This document shows, one piece after another, positions 1-12,495 of a stretch of DNA of 64,000 nucleotides. Source of the DNA: Polydactylus sextarius (taxonomy: Eukaryota; Chordata; Actinopteri; Polynemidae). The stretch spans positions 17,824,629 through 17,888,628 of the forward strand of contig CM028910.1 in the NCBI GenBank assembly GCA_016801845.1. Direction: 5' to 3'. Every line of letters begins with the position of its first letter. Position 1 is the first letter of the stretch. Position numbers and translations under genes: made by a program. A model generated the notes under the pieces. It did not search any database and was not told where the DNA came from. It saw only the letters and a program-made list of their open reading frames with translations.

Positions 1-3000
1 TTTGTGCACATGCCTCTACACATATGTCCAGGTCTGTTGGTGAGATCAATATCAAACCCCTCAAGAGGACTGAATCAAGCAGAAAGAAACTTTCCTTTCA
101 TCTTTCCCTCCCTCCATGCCTTCTTTTTTCTTTCCTTCTCTGCTTCAGAGCGCCATGGACAATTGCTGGCAGGCCTTCAGATGCAAACAGCTGCTCTCAC
201 ATTGTCACTGTGATGGGAAACTTGACTGGATTATTTAGTCTGCAGTCTCTCTCTTGGGACAGCAACAGTTTCTGTAAGCTACTGAGGACTCTTATGAGGC
301 TGGGTCCTTTGCCAGAGGCTGCAATAACACTGTAACAGAGGCTCCTATAAATGAACATCACAGATTTAAACATAGCTATGAAAAAGGAGAATATGAGCCC
401 CAGGGAAGATGTTTGGGGAACATCCCCTCAGCATCTGCTTGGGTCTAGCTCTGTTTTAGAGAGGCCGGGATTTGTAAGTGTAACAGAAGAAAGGCTCACT
501 CTCATCACCTGGAGGTCTGGTGTGGTCACACTGGTCCGGATCAAGCAAGACCTGACAACAACTGGATCCACTTATTGTGAATGACTGTCTTTACCTATCA
601 CACATTTGATTATTGGGCTTCTTTGTTATCTGACTAAGAGGATAAAATGAAGAAGCTTCTGGTGTACAGGCTTTGTGTGGGCTAGACTTCAGTTGGATAT
701 CATTACAGTGCCTTGCTCTGGTTGCTGAGGCAGCTGCAACCCACACCACAAGATCATGGTCCAACTCTAAGTGGCAGTGTATGCTCAATGATTACCCCAT
801 GTATGTGCATGTTCCCCAACCGGGTCATTGGTTTAATCCGACTTCATTCCCCAAATTGTCGATTGGTATTCCTATTTCATTTAAAGCTTCTAGTGTTACA
901 CTGGTTAAGTGGCAGTCCCCTATTCTGCCATAGTCCTTGAAAATAAAACATGTACAGGCACAAGGACTACTGCACCCTACTCATTTACTGCTCAGCTGAG
1001 GACAGCAGTGCAAGACTAAAACCAACAGTCCATTTGTCTGTAATGCCTAGTCCTACAATACAATAAGTGGGGGAAAACAACGTCGATATAGTGTATGTGT
1101 TAGATGATTCCTGTAGTGGAGTTGTTCATTCTATAATTATCTTCCAAAATCAGAAGTGGTGAAAAGGGAGAGTGAAAAACAAAGTGTGAATTATGTGTAT
1201 CTAATCAAGGTTCTCCTGACAACAGAAACAATTGTGCTTTTCCAAATACAAGTCTTTATGAAATGAAAAAATCATAATAGATGTCACTGCATTGTTGAAT
1301 CGACCTCCAGCAGCCAATTTAAGACCGACAGCGTGGGTGGTTTATTGGTAGAGCTCGTGTCTGACTGGCACTTGACATCTGGTACACTCTCCAGGAGTGT
1401 ACCAGAATGGTGCATATCAACTCAGAGTCAAAAGTGAGGTGAGTGATTCAGGCTGAGGGGAGATTTGAGTGAAGCCCGAGGCTGACACCAAAGCACAGGG
1501 CAGCGGTTCAATCAATACTGGCTCATCCATGGACAAACGAGGTTGGGGTGCTAGGCGGCAGAGTGACCACGCTTCCTGACAGACCTAGCCAGGTTCATCA
1601 TATACGTGTGGTCACTGGTGACTTCAATCTTCATACTTTTACTCCGGATTTTGCTCCTTTTCCTTAAGTTAAAACATTGAGCAATTAACTATATTTATTA
1701 CAAACTAGTGATTTGACAGATAAAAATCAACACTTGATTTCCTCAGTGTAGAGAGACCAGCCATGCTTTTAAAAAACAAAACACTGATCTGAAAAACTAA
1801 AAGTTGCATAAAGCTGGACTGGCATTGGGTTTGGTAGCAATGGCCACTAAGGTTTCAAAAAAGCCTAAATGAATCTGGTTTATCAAAAATATATCTTTGT
1901 AGCATCTTTGAAGCAGGTGATTATTAAACTATTCTTGACCAACTACTAAGCCATTTTAAATATCTCACATTTATTTTTGACTCTGGAAGTGGCCAAAAAA
2001 AATCTAAAAAGTATGCACAGATGTAAAAGTAATAAGAAACCTCAAAATTATTGCTTTGTAATACCAAAGAGTTGTATTTAACCAATATTTTCATCTTGTC
2101 AAGGGGAGAACAGACACACCCAGTGTAGCCAAATCAGAAACAGACATCTACAACTGATGAAAATGTCAGATGGAATTTGTAAAAACTCATAAATAATGGA
2201 TGCTCCAAGTAGGCAGGGGAGCATCTTCAATGAACGCAGAGTAGAGAGTATGCTTTCTCATCTCCAAACTGAAGAGCCATCTTAATGACTGCACCCAGAG
2301 ACCTGGGGGTCTCCATAAGCCACCCCCCACCTCCCCTTTTTCCGCCAACCTCACCGTCGGAGCCCCTCCACCCACCCCCTTGTCAAGCCTGTCCATACTC
2401 TCAACCACCACATATCGTAGAGAGGGGAACTTGAGCTCTTAAATTAAACATTCACAGCAGCAGTCATTGCCTGTTTTAGGCAAATCAGCAGAAAACGAAA
2501 CAAACAGGGCGCCTCGGGAAGATCCATGCGTGCAATTGAGACATTTTTTAGGGAGATCAGGGGGGCCTCTTAAATCTTGCAGGGAGCAAGAAAACGCAAA
2601 TACTGTCACAAAAGTGTGTTTGCTTTGTGGTTACCTCTTTTTTATGTTCTGTGGATAAAAAAGGCTGTATTACAGCTAAATGAGAGTTTGTTTTGTGGGT
2701 ATACTTCTTTCTTGATCAGTCAGAAAAAGATGTGGAGAGAGTAGGAGTAATGACACTAGGTTCCATAGCATTCTGTGTTATCAGTACTGGGGTCAAAATT
2801 GTGCAAGGGTGACAGGAGGATGAGGTAGGGACCACTATCCCCCACTCCTGACCTGCATTCAGGCATAAACAGGAACTTGCCTACAGGAAGGAAGTCATAT
2901 TTTTTACAGCTGTGCCCAGGAAGAAGACAGCATTGCGCGAGAGCTGCATTTTTAATATATATACATGACACTTACTCACACACTTATATTGTATAAGACA

Positions 3001-5270
3001 TCTGATGTCTCCAATTAGTATCACAAACAACCTGAAAAAAATCACACAGCAGGCAGACACAGGCAAGTGTTTGTGTTTTAAATTAAACCTGTTGTCATTG
3101 TCTTTTTCCTGTCACCATTAAAACAGCTTTTTCCTGCACCAGCCACAGATAAACCCTTTTTGTCTCTGTGTTTGTTCTTGGATGAAGATCAAAGCAACTG
3201 GTCCAGACTTTCAGCTTGTGATCTGTCAGGATGCAGGGATTTATATCGCACTTGCATCTTATGATACTCATCACATCTGCAAGTCACTGTGATAAATCAG
3301 ATTGGCAGGCTGCACAGCATTACATATGTATAAAATGCTCCATAGGGCAACAGATTCTAGCTTTTGAAGTAAAGGTGTTTTGTATTGTTAAAAGATAAAA
3401 ATATAGTTTTTCTGGGTTGGGTCTTCAGCCCTTTGTTGGTGATGAATTATTTCACTCATCAGCGCAATACCATGGAGATGTACCCACAGGGAGATGTACA
3501 GTTTTCAGCACAGAGATAAAGAGACTTGATCAATTTCTCTGTCTGCCAAACGGCTGGTTAAACTATGCTGAGAGGTGGAGGCTGAGAACGGTGGGGGAAG
3601 CAGCCCAGAGCCCTACAGGAAGTGATTTAATGTCCAAAAAGACATGCGCTTGTTTTTGCTCTGTCTCTTTCCTGTTGTGTTCTGATAGGGACTTCCTCTC
3701 CCCGGGGTGGGTGGATACGGTGTCATCCGTCCATCCATCCATCCCGCACACCCACCCCCCGCCCACTCACCCACGGCTCACGGAAATATCATTCTGCTGC
3801 CATGCCATCCCTGTGAAAAACTCATCAAACTCTTTGGACTTCAATGCAAATTGTCCCAAACTTGTGTGTGTGTGTGTCTGTCTGTGCTTGCATATGTGTG
3901 TAGCATAGTAGTAATTAATTGGAGGCTTTCATAGACATGCAATGACTTGTGAATGGAACGGTAACACTGTGAAATTTTGACACAAAAATGACAAGTAAAA
4001 GGTAAAAAGGTCAGAGTTGAGAGGAAGAACACATTCATGTTTGTGGCTTTGTGTCCACTGGTGTCCCCAGGCACCAGTATGTGTGTGTGCGTGTATGTAA
4101 GCAGGAATAACCTGTGTGTACACTATGCATGGGGTCTGGGGAGCCAAAAGGCTCAACGCCAGTCGTGGTAACACCAGGATGATCTCTTCCTGTCTGATTC
4201 CGTATCTCTACAACCAACTCCCTTCCTTTCCGCTAAAACACGCAGAGATACTCACACACACAATCTGTGTTACCATACTTATGAGCATCTCCTGTTGCAA
4301 TTATTCTCTCGTTGTCCCAAACCTTGACCCTTACCTAAACATCTAAACCTTGTTCTAACACTAATATTCACTCTTGGTTTTATCAGTTTCTCCAGTGACT
4401 GGAAGAATAGAAATAATATGTAATCCTATACACAACCCACAAACTGACCTCAACTAAAGGTCTCAACTTACACTTTTGACTAAGTAAAACCATTATAAAC
4501 TTAAAGGTAGCACATTTGTTGCAGTGATGTGCTGGATGACAGTGTATTTTCTAGTGTCACTCTCACATCTCCACATCCTGTCCTTCTTGGCTTGACAGCC
4601 CCCATTAACATCACCCTTATATTCAGAAGTATTTAAATATATATTAGCATTTATTTTCAACAGACTAGTTGACTGGAAAACTTGAAAGGTTTCATTCTAG
4701 CAAGTTAAACTGATCTAATGGCCTGTGTTTTTGGGTATAGTTTCTCTCAAGGATACTTAAAGACTCAGTGTATTAGGTCATACACATACTGATAGAAATG
4801 ATACTAAGTAATTAACATTAGCAAACTGTAAAACATTGCCTATGTTTAAAAATTAAAATTACTAAACATATTTGACTAATAAAGAACTAAGTGATTTTAA
4901 ATATTACCATTATCTTTTGTCAATTTTGGCTTTTGTCACAGTGATAGATTAGACAAGATACAAACAGATTATATTAGATACTGTAACAAGCCTTTTTCTG
5001 TACAGTTGTGAGCAATAACTCACTGTGTGGGTGTGTATGTACCAGTGACCAAAGCACCTCATCTCACAATGCATATCTGCTCTTCTCTCTGTTGAATGAT
5101 TTAACACTATCACACACACAAAAACATGTGCACACACTCAATGACCCACCCCTCTAACCTCCCCTCTTACTCATTCACCCCATCTACACTATGAACACAC
5201 TGTGCAATATTTAGCTTCCCGCACATACACACACACACACGCACACACAAAGAGATGCACATGTGCACGC
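1..5270. other. unique noncoding DNA, left end
   Basis: No coding exon recognised. The plus-strand open frame 3417-3908 resembles no known family and has no exon context. Short runs of (GT) occur near 3865-3880 and (CA) near 5227-5247. A tRNA-like SINE remnant may lie at 1330-1515. The remainder is AT-rich unique sequence without clear structure. Confidence 0.6.
1330..1515 (+). mobile_element. possible tRNA-derived SINE remnant
   Basis: GGTTTATTGGTAGAGCTCG at about 1337-1355 resembles a tRNA D-arm/A-box, and GGTTCAATC at about 1505 resembles a T-arm/B-box. They are too far apart for a tRNA. A 10-bp hairpin, TGGTACACTC and its complement GAGTGTACCA around TCCAG, lies between them near 1379-1403. 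No poly-A or target-site duplication was identified. Confidence 0.25.
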
Positions 5271-5283
5271 ACATTCACCTACA

Positions 5284-5607
5284 GATGGAGGAAATAAGCT
5301 CAGCGCTGCCTGTGTCTGCGGAGGATGTGAGGTACAGTGATGGCACATTAACGATAGGACCCATGACAGCAGTATGCATCGGCCTCACTGAACAAAGCAT
5401 GCAGCCAGTTTTTAATTCAATGAGGATTGTTTAAGTGAAACAATGGCTCTTGGCCCCGCTGAGGTTTAGGAAAGGGTGAGAAAGGTGAGTTTGTCAGTGG
5501 TAGATGGCCGGTGTTTTTCTGTTTTAGGCTATGGATGATCCCGTGGGTTCAATGGGGTCGTGGATCAGAAATATCACTGTGGTGCAGCGGCATCCGCTGT
5601 TTTTCAG
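5284..5607 (+). other. exon-like plus-strand segment, unrecognised
   Basis: Two pieces resemble exons on the plus strand. From 5284 an ATG opens 49 codons (MEEISSALPVSAEDVR...) with a possible donor AG/GTACAG at 5331/5332. At 5528-5607 an 80-nt segment lies between TTTTTCTGTTTTAG and CAG/GTAACC and is open in two frames, including the one that would join the first piece. The sequence is less AT-rich than its surroundings. The product is not recognised, and a conserved noncoding element is an equally good explanation. Confidence 0.18.
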
Positions 5608-6073
5608 GTAACCAACAAAAAGACTGACAATGAATGGGCAGACAATACTGCCAGACATGTTCACTGTGGAACCATTAAGACTATTTGGAGATAATATGAC
5701 TCATATATGTCTATAGTCTGACATTATTTTAGTGGACACTCCAATCCATAGCTTCCTCAAAAGAAAAAGTGAGCAGTAGTTAGTCTGTGACTATTATTTC
5801 TTTTATTAATTTCAGTTTAATTTATTTTATTATATTGTCATATGAGATTACTTTACATTTGATTATCTTACAACAGAATCTAACAGAACAGGAGACTTGA
5901 CATGTAATAGAGTGACTTCTTTTAACAGACTGCCTTTAATAGGAAACGACTGTGTGTGATCCAGTTTTAGTCATACAAATGCTTTGTAAATGACACAAAC
6001 TGCAATTACTCTATATATCCCTTCTCGTTCACCCACAGTAATAGACTAAATAGAGGGCAACGCTAAGAGTTGT

Positions 6074-6076
<3 letters not shown>

Positions 6077-6119
<43 letters not shown>
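6077..6119. repeat. (TG)n microsatellite
   Basis: About 21 uninterrupted TG units immediately left of the homeodomain-word island at 6121-6430. Confidence 0.97.
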
Positions 6120-6120
<1 letters not shown>

Positions 6121-6124
<4 letters not shown>

Positions 6125-6430
6125 CTCTAGCATTCGCATTCCTCACAGCCCATTTGGTCTATGCTAATGGAGTCTACTCATGCAGAGCAGCAGGTCTTAA
6201 TGAAAAACCTTTGGCTGGTGATCAGTGCTATTGATTAGCCTGAGCCCCAGTTTTAAGCAGGGCTAATTGATCAATCACCACTGGTTGCTTGGGATTAATG
6301 GAACATGACTGGTTCTCCCCTGAAGACATATCCACTTCTAATGAAGAGGCTCGAGTGAATGAGTGCCTCAGCACTTATGTGTGTGAATCGGGAACATTTA
6401 TGTTGTGCCCTCTGAAGTGGTTGCAGGACT
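6121..6430. promoter_or_regulatory. candidate conserved noncoding element (homeodomain-word cluster)
   Basis: Repeat-free island with TAATGAAAAACC, CTATTGATTAGCC, GCTAATTGATCAATCAC and GGGATTAATGG within about 150 bp, that is TAATTG, TGATTAG and Otx/Pitx-type GGATTA words. No long open frame crosses it. This pattern is common in vertebrate developmental enhancers; conservation cannot be tested here. Confidence 0.35.
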
Positions 6431-6529
6431 GGGAAAGATGATGACCTTACTCTTGTAAAAGTAAAATTAGTTTTGATGGTGCACTAAAATTAAACCAGTG
6501 CCATTTCATCAAAAAAAAAAAAAATCTCT

Positions 6530-6584
6530 GTGGAACTCTGCTGTAATGGAATCATTTTCCTGATGGGATCAATAAAGTATCTAC

Positions 6585-6624
<40 letters not shown>
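6530..6624 (+). mobile_element. 3' tail of a non-LTR retrotransposon, (CTAT)n
   Basis: GATGGGATCAATAAAGTATC runs straight into (CTAT)10. This type of ending, ATCAATAAAGTATCTA plus tetranucleotide tail, is what 5'-truncated L2/CR1-like elements leave in fish genomes. An A-run sits just upstream (about 6510-6523). No reverse transcriptase coding sequence is present. Confidence 0.45.
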
Positions 6625-6804
6625 TTCTGACATGAAAAGTGATTAAGTATCAGATATCAGTAATACAATTCCCAACTCACTTTAAAACCAGTATATATTT
6701 TATACATCTTTGATACCACAGCTCTAACAGATGAGGACACCAGCAGTCCTGCGTCTGATGACTGAAGTACACAGGCCAAAAACAGGAACCCTCAACAACA
6801 CCAC

Positions 6805-7892
<1,088 letters not shown>

Positions 7893-7964
<72 letters not shown>
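7893..7964. repeat. (GA)36 microsatellite
   Basis: About 72 bp of pure GA, a homopurine-homopyrimidine mirror repeat able to form triplex (H-) DNA. Confidence 0.98.
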
Positions 7965-7967
<3 letters not shown>

Positions 7968-8637
7968 GGACCACCCAACGGCTGCGAAGAAAAACAAAGC
8001 TGGGTGGAGAGCAAAGTCAGCTTCGATCAGCTCGGTGGTAGGACAGTTCAAAGTTGCTGTGCGGTAGCAGTTTGCCAAAGGTTAAAGAAGCAAAAAGAAA
8101 GTAAAAGTGGAATGCCTAAATCACCGTTTAATCTCTTATTTTGTCATTTTGTCTCAAAGCATTGTGAAATTTTATTTAGATAAAGTCTCTTTTAGGTGTA
8201 CATGAGCAGAATGTGTCAATGTTCAAGACACAAGAACACTGCCACTTTCACTTATAATGAAGAACACATGATAACTTTAATCACAATAAGAAAAGGTAAA
8301 TTAAACCAAACCTTTAAACCTAACTGCAGCTTTATGTTGTTAAATTAAATTAACATGTCTGTATTTGTTTTGAACATAAGACACACTGTGTGCATAATTA
8401 ATTTAGCTATCTGATGATACAGCAGCAGGATTAAAAACTCAACACTTTCCTAGATAAACAATGGCAAAGACACCATGTATAAGAACTATTTTCTCAAATG
8501 AAATGTTGTTCATAAATAGCTCTCTCAAAACTGAGCAACAAAACTATTGACCAGGTATCTGAAAAACAGAACACTGTACATTTAGCATAAATTAAACTAT
8601 TTGGTAAAGGGAATATGTAGGAGTGTAGTTAGACTGC

Positions 8638-8656
8638 TGACCACCAGGGGGACAAG
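8638..8656 (+). promoter_or_regulatory. CTCF-like site
   Basis: TGACCACCAGGGGGACA matches the CTCF core CCACCAGGGGGC at nearly every position, plus-strand orientation. It lies in unique sequence. Occupancy cannot be inferred. Confidence 0.4.
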
Positions 8657-9077
8657 AATATGCAGAGACAATGATTGGGGAATTGTTTTCAATTCATTTA
8701 AACCGAGTCAGTCAGAGGATGAGAGAGAAACTGAGCTCTGATAATCACTTTAAGTGGTTTTGTTTATAAAAAATCACTTTATTCTAATTTGTATCTGTTC
8801 ATTTTGGGTAAAATGGGATTTTCGAAAAAGAAGTACAAGAGTTACCTGATTAAAAAAGAGCAAATAAAAAAATGAAAATACAAAAACAAACAGGTTTAAA
8901 GATGACTAAATTAATTTGTACCAATAATTTTGAATGAGTATCATTAATCTACTTAATAACTAAACATTATAGGAGTATGTATGCATAATTAATTACTTTT
9001 TACTGACTGCACTTTTCAATAAAATCTAAATATATGCTTTTAAATGTATAAAGGTTTTACACCATAGATTAGATACT

Positions 9078-9133
9078 TGTAATTATCTCCATAAAAGATT
9101 GATTAATCATATTTTTTAATGGAGATAATTACA
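9078..9133. repeat. 15-bp inverted repeat, 26-nt loop
   Basis: TGTAATTATCTCCAT (9078-9092) and its exact complement ATGGAGATAATTACA (9119-9133) face each other. The loop contains GATTGATTAATCAT. It could be the core of a small MITE or a paired homeodomain site; no longer terminal repeats or duplicated target were found. Confidence 0.6.
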
Positions 9134-9459
9134 CGCATTCACTGTAAAACTGTATTAATAGAGTGAGTGAAGACGATTAGACCTGCTGCTGTTGAATGTG
9201 TTAACCCAGCTACTAGTTATAGTTCAGCACCTGAGTTCAGTCTGTTTTTGTACTAAGGGTCAAAGATCAAATGCCGCTGTTGACCCCCTGCCCTGTTACC
9301 CAAAGCTCAAAGTTCCACCAGAGTAACTTATATACCCCGCTGTGTGCATATGTGTGTAAGGAGTCGGTTACCTTTCTGTGCTGATGAGTGCCTTTGAAAG
9401 TTTGGCTCAAGGGATTTTCTGGTCTCTCTGGAACACAAGGAATGGACAGCTGACCTGAA

Positions 9460-9525
9460 GACAGACAGACATACACAGTCACACACACAGACAGCGAAAC
9501 AGACAGACAGACAGACACACACACA
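9460..9525. repeat. degenerate (ACAG)n/(CA)n tract
   Basis: Interrupted ACAG and CA units over about 65 bp; the Cys/Val/Ser-rich minus-strand open frames across it are artefacts. Confidence 0.85.
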
Positions 9526-12241
9526 GTTAGGTCTGCCGGTCGGTGCTGCCAAAAGTGCACAGCCCCCCTGAAAAATAACTGAATAAATAACGCACACATG
9601 CACAGACATGATTATATATGAGAGAGTAGGTGAACAGGGGTATCCTAAAATTATGTTGCAAAGAATAAAAACATATAAAATACAATTTTTTACATATTTG
9701 AAGTTAATGGGACATGACAGAATCTTATGGTTGCTTTACAACTCAAATATTTCTCCTAAAAAATCACAACATTGTGGGTGTGACTTTTCTATTTCATGTT
9801 TGTAAAAAAGAAAAGAAATGATATCAGCTCCATCCAACAGTAACATTCAACAGAGACTGTGGTTTTTCGTATTCATTTGCATGTGCTTTATGTCCCCCCA
9901 CACACACACGCACTTGGATAAAAAAAAATTGGTTAAATGCATAAAAGGCTAATAGAAAGGGACCACACCTCATCGCTTTGATTTTTTTAGGAAGCAGACA
10001 ATGATAGGACTTTTATTTAACTTTTCTGTGCCATTCTCCTTGTACTCAGTGGGCTTGTAGTTAACAGTCTCTCTGCTATCAGTGGATTTGGTCAAAGAGT
10101 AGCTACACTCTCGGTTGCTTGAGCACATACCTAATAAATTAACCCTTAAACATTTAGCATAAATGATGACTTGCCTTTAAAAATTCTTTAAAAATTATAT
10201 ATTACAATAAGATCCAGGAATCTCTCCCATCTATCTAACCTGCTACCTAATACACAAATCTGAACCAATTATAGGTGGAAACAAGACAGAATGACAATGG
10301 AATGGTCTTTTTGATTGTAAAGTTATTCTCTCCTCAGAAGCCACTCTGTTTGTAAATTAACAGAGCGTGAAATTCTAGTTAGCTTGCTAAACATTTGGTA
10401 CCTTCATAGCAAATTTAGATCATGCATCAGCTACTGTTAGCACACCCAGCTTATATCAGCTCATGCAGCACAAAGAGAAGCAAATACTTTGAAATTATTG
10501 CTGGATGTCCTAACCACTCTGACTCAGCCTGGTAATGTCACTGACTTGACAGTGGGTCTGACTAAGTTGATTGTTTTTTTTCAGTGTTCTGAAATTGGTA
10601 ATTGATTCAGGATCCAGGAACATTACAACAGAAACTTCATATTTACATGATTCATGTCCACAGCAGTCTAACATTCTGTATGTTAAACCTCAAAGTTACA
10701 CACAGATATATGGACACAGTCTCAGCAGGTATATCACTGTCGTGAACCAACCCGCCCCATCTGTGTGTCTTCCTTCCTGTCTCTCTCTCCTCTCGATCAG
10801 GGCCTGTCATGACTGCTCTTCAACAGGCCTCCTGTGTCTGGATTAATCTCCCTGGTTGACTGCTGATCTGAAGGTGGGTCGGCCGCCATCCACCAACACC
10901 AAAACTAATTTCACTGTGTCACTGCATGACACCCCTGCTCACCACCCCCACTGACACCCATGCATGCACACACATTGCAAAATATCTTCATCTGTCTCTG
11001 TCTCATCTACATGGAAGAGGGCAGGAGGGCGGGCGACTAGTCCGAAGGAGAAAGGTCAGCACGATGAAGGAGTTCATCATCCTGTAGTGTCAGAGCCTCT
11101 CTCTCGCAAATGAAGGGGAGCGGAAGGAGGAGAAGATGGGAGAGAGGATGGGAGGGAGGAAGTAACACAGAAGAGAAAAGGGAGGGGGTCTGCTTCATGT
11201 TTGTGTGGTTATTGGTTATCAGCCAAAAGTTCGTCATGGCCTACAGAGTTGGCTAGAGTCCACTGAGTCCAAATCAATCATCATACTGTTTGTGTTTCAC
11301 TAGCACGTGTTGCCTTTGATTGTATCTTAATTATGAGAAAACTACATAGACTGCATGTCTTACTCAATTTACAAATGGTCATTTGGTGGCTAAAAACACC
11401 AGAAGGTTTGTTGAAACACCAGAAGCTGGTAGTCAAACGCACATTCGGTCATTCAGAAATGATCACACAATGCATGGACTACACTTGCAGGCGTCTGGCA
11501 TGAGGTAAACAGCTTTTAATAGCATCAAACCGGCCACAGTTTGTTTGGGACCATCTGTCCAGTCTATTGTGTTTCTCTGTTGTGACTCTTTGGAAGTTCA
11601 TCGAGTGACAGCTGATGTATGGGTCCTTACAAAGACCCTAGCCAGGCCCCGGGGATCCTGCCACACTGTTTTTACTCTGTCCACTATCTGTTTTGTTTTC
11701 TTATTTTTCTTGTCCCTTTTTACTTCACAGAGTATATTTTTTCAGATCAAGGTGTGGCAGTCCACATATTGCAATGCTGTTTAGTTGCTGTTTATTGCCA
11801 GTTTAGTGACGGTTGGCGAGCAGAAAATTGTGTGAATGTGTATGTGTCTGTGTTGAAGAGGCAGGTTAAGGATTAGTGCCAACTGCTTATCAGCTGTGTT
11901 TGAAGTCCAGAATAGTGTAGTTGATGCGTGCAAAAATTATTTTGGTTTCTACCCAAGGAGTAAATTGTGGGTTGGAGTTTTTAGCATGTAGCGTTAGTGG
12001 AATGGTATATTTATGTGCTTACCCACTCGCTTGTGGTTGACACTTGACTTGTGATGTCACTATATAAACGTGATGATCCTGCACAGATGCAACTATTATG
12101 TAAGATGACTGCTGACATTTTATAAAAAGCAAGATAAAACAAAAAACAAATAAGTAGGATTCAAATTACTCAAAAATTTAAACTCAAGAGATGGAAGTTC
12201 ATGTGTTTTAATTATGAGGGATAATGCAGGACTGTGAACTT

Positions 12242-12495
12242 CTACAATACTTTTACTGACTGACACCATACATACTTGTATGCAAAAATAGGTTGACCAC
12301 ATCCTACACATTTCTCCACCCAAGTGTGAGTTTTCTGTTGTTTATAGAAAAAACACCATTGTGAATATAAGGTGGTTCCTGCAGAGGTTGTGGGGTACAC
12401 CAGAGTTGAGGGGTGGAGGGTGAAAACTGGGTTCAGGAAGTTTTCACTCCTCTCTTCCCAGGGTGCCCCTGGCCTCTCCAACTTCCAGTCAACGG
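12242..12495 (-). CDS. possible last coding exon of adgrd2 (candidate only)
   Basis: Seen: a GGCTTCTTTCAG acceptor at 12496-12507 followed by a frame that is open, in the phase exon N requires, for 84 codons to a stop at 12242-12244. It begins AVDWKLERPGAPWEERSE. The first 40 or so residues look like a polar tail; the second half is Cys/Trp/Lys-rich and less convincing. No family resemblance was recognised, and such acceptor-plus-open-frame coincidences do arise by chance in a 25 kb search. Confidence 0.15.

Larger units (their letters stand above)
7965..12240. other. unique noncoding DNA with small structured sites
   Basis: No coding exon recognised. Contains a CTCF-like word at 8638-8656, an inverted repeat at 9078-9133, a degenerate (CAGA)/(CA) tract at 9460-9525 and a purine-rich stretch at about 11102-11190. 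The remainder is plain AT-rich sequence. Confidence 0.5.

Noticed and set aside
3417..3908. 163-codon plus-strand open frame
   Set aside because: Low-complexity Pro/His and Cys/Val ends come from CCATCC and GTGT repeats; no family resemblance.
11037..11237. Minus-strand frame ending QDDELLHRADLSPSD as a receptor tail exon
   Set aside because: The CTACAG acceptor would put the joined frame into an immediate stop (GGA TGA), so the phase does not fit exon N.
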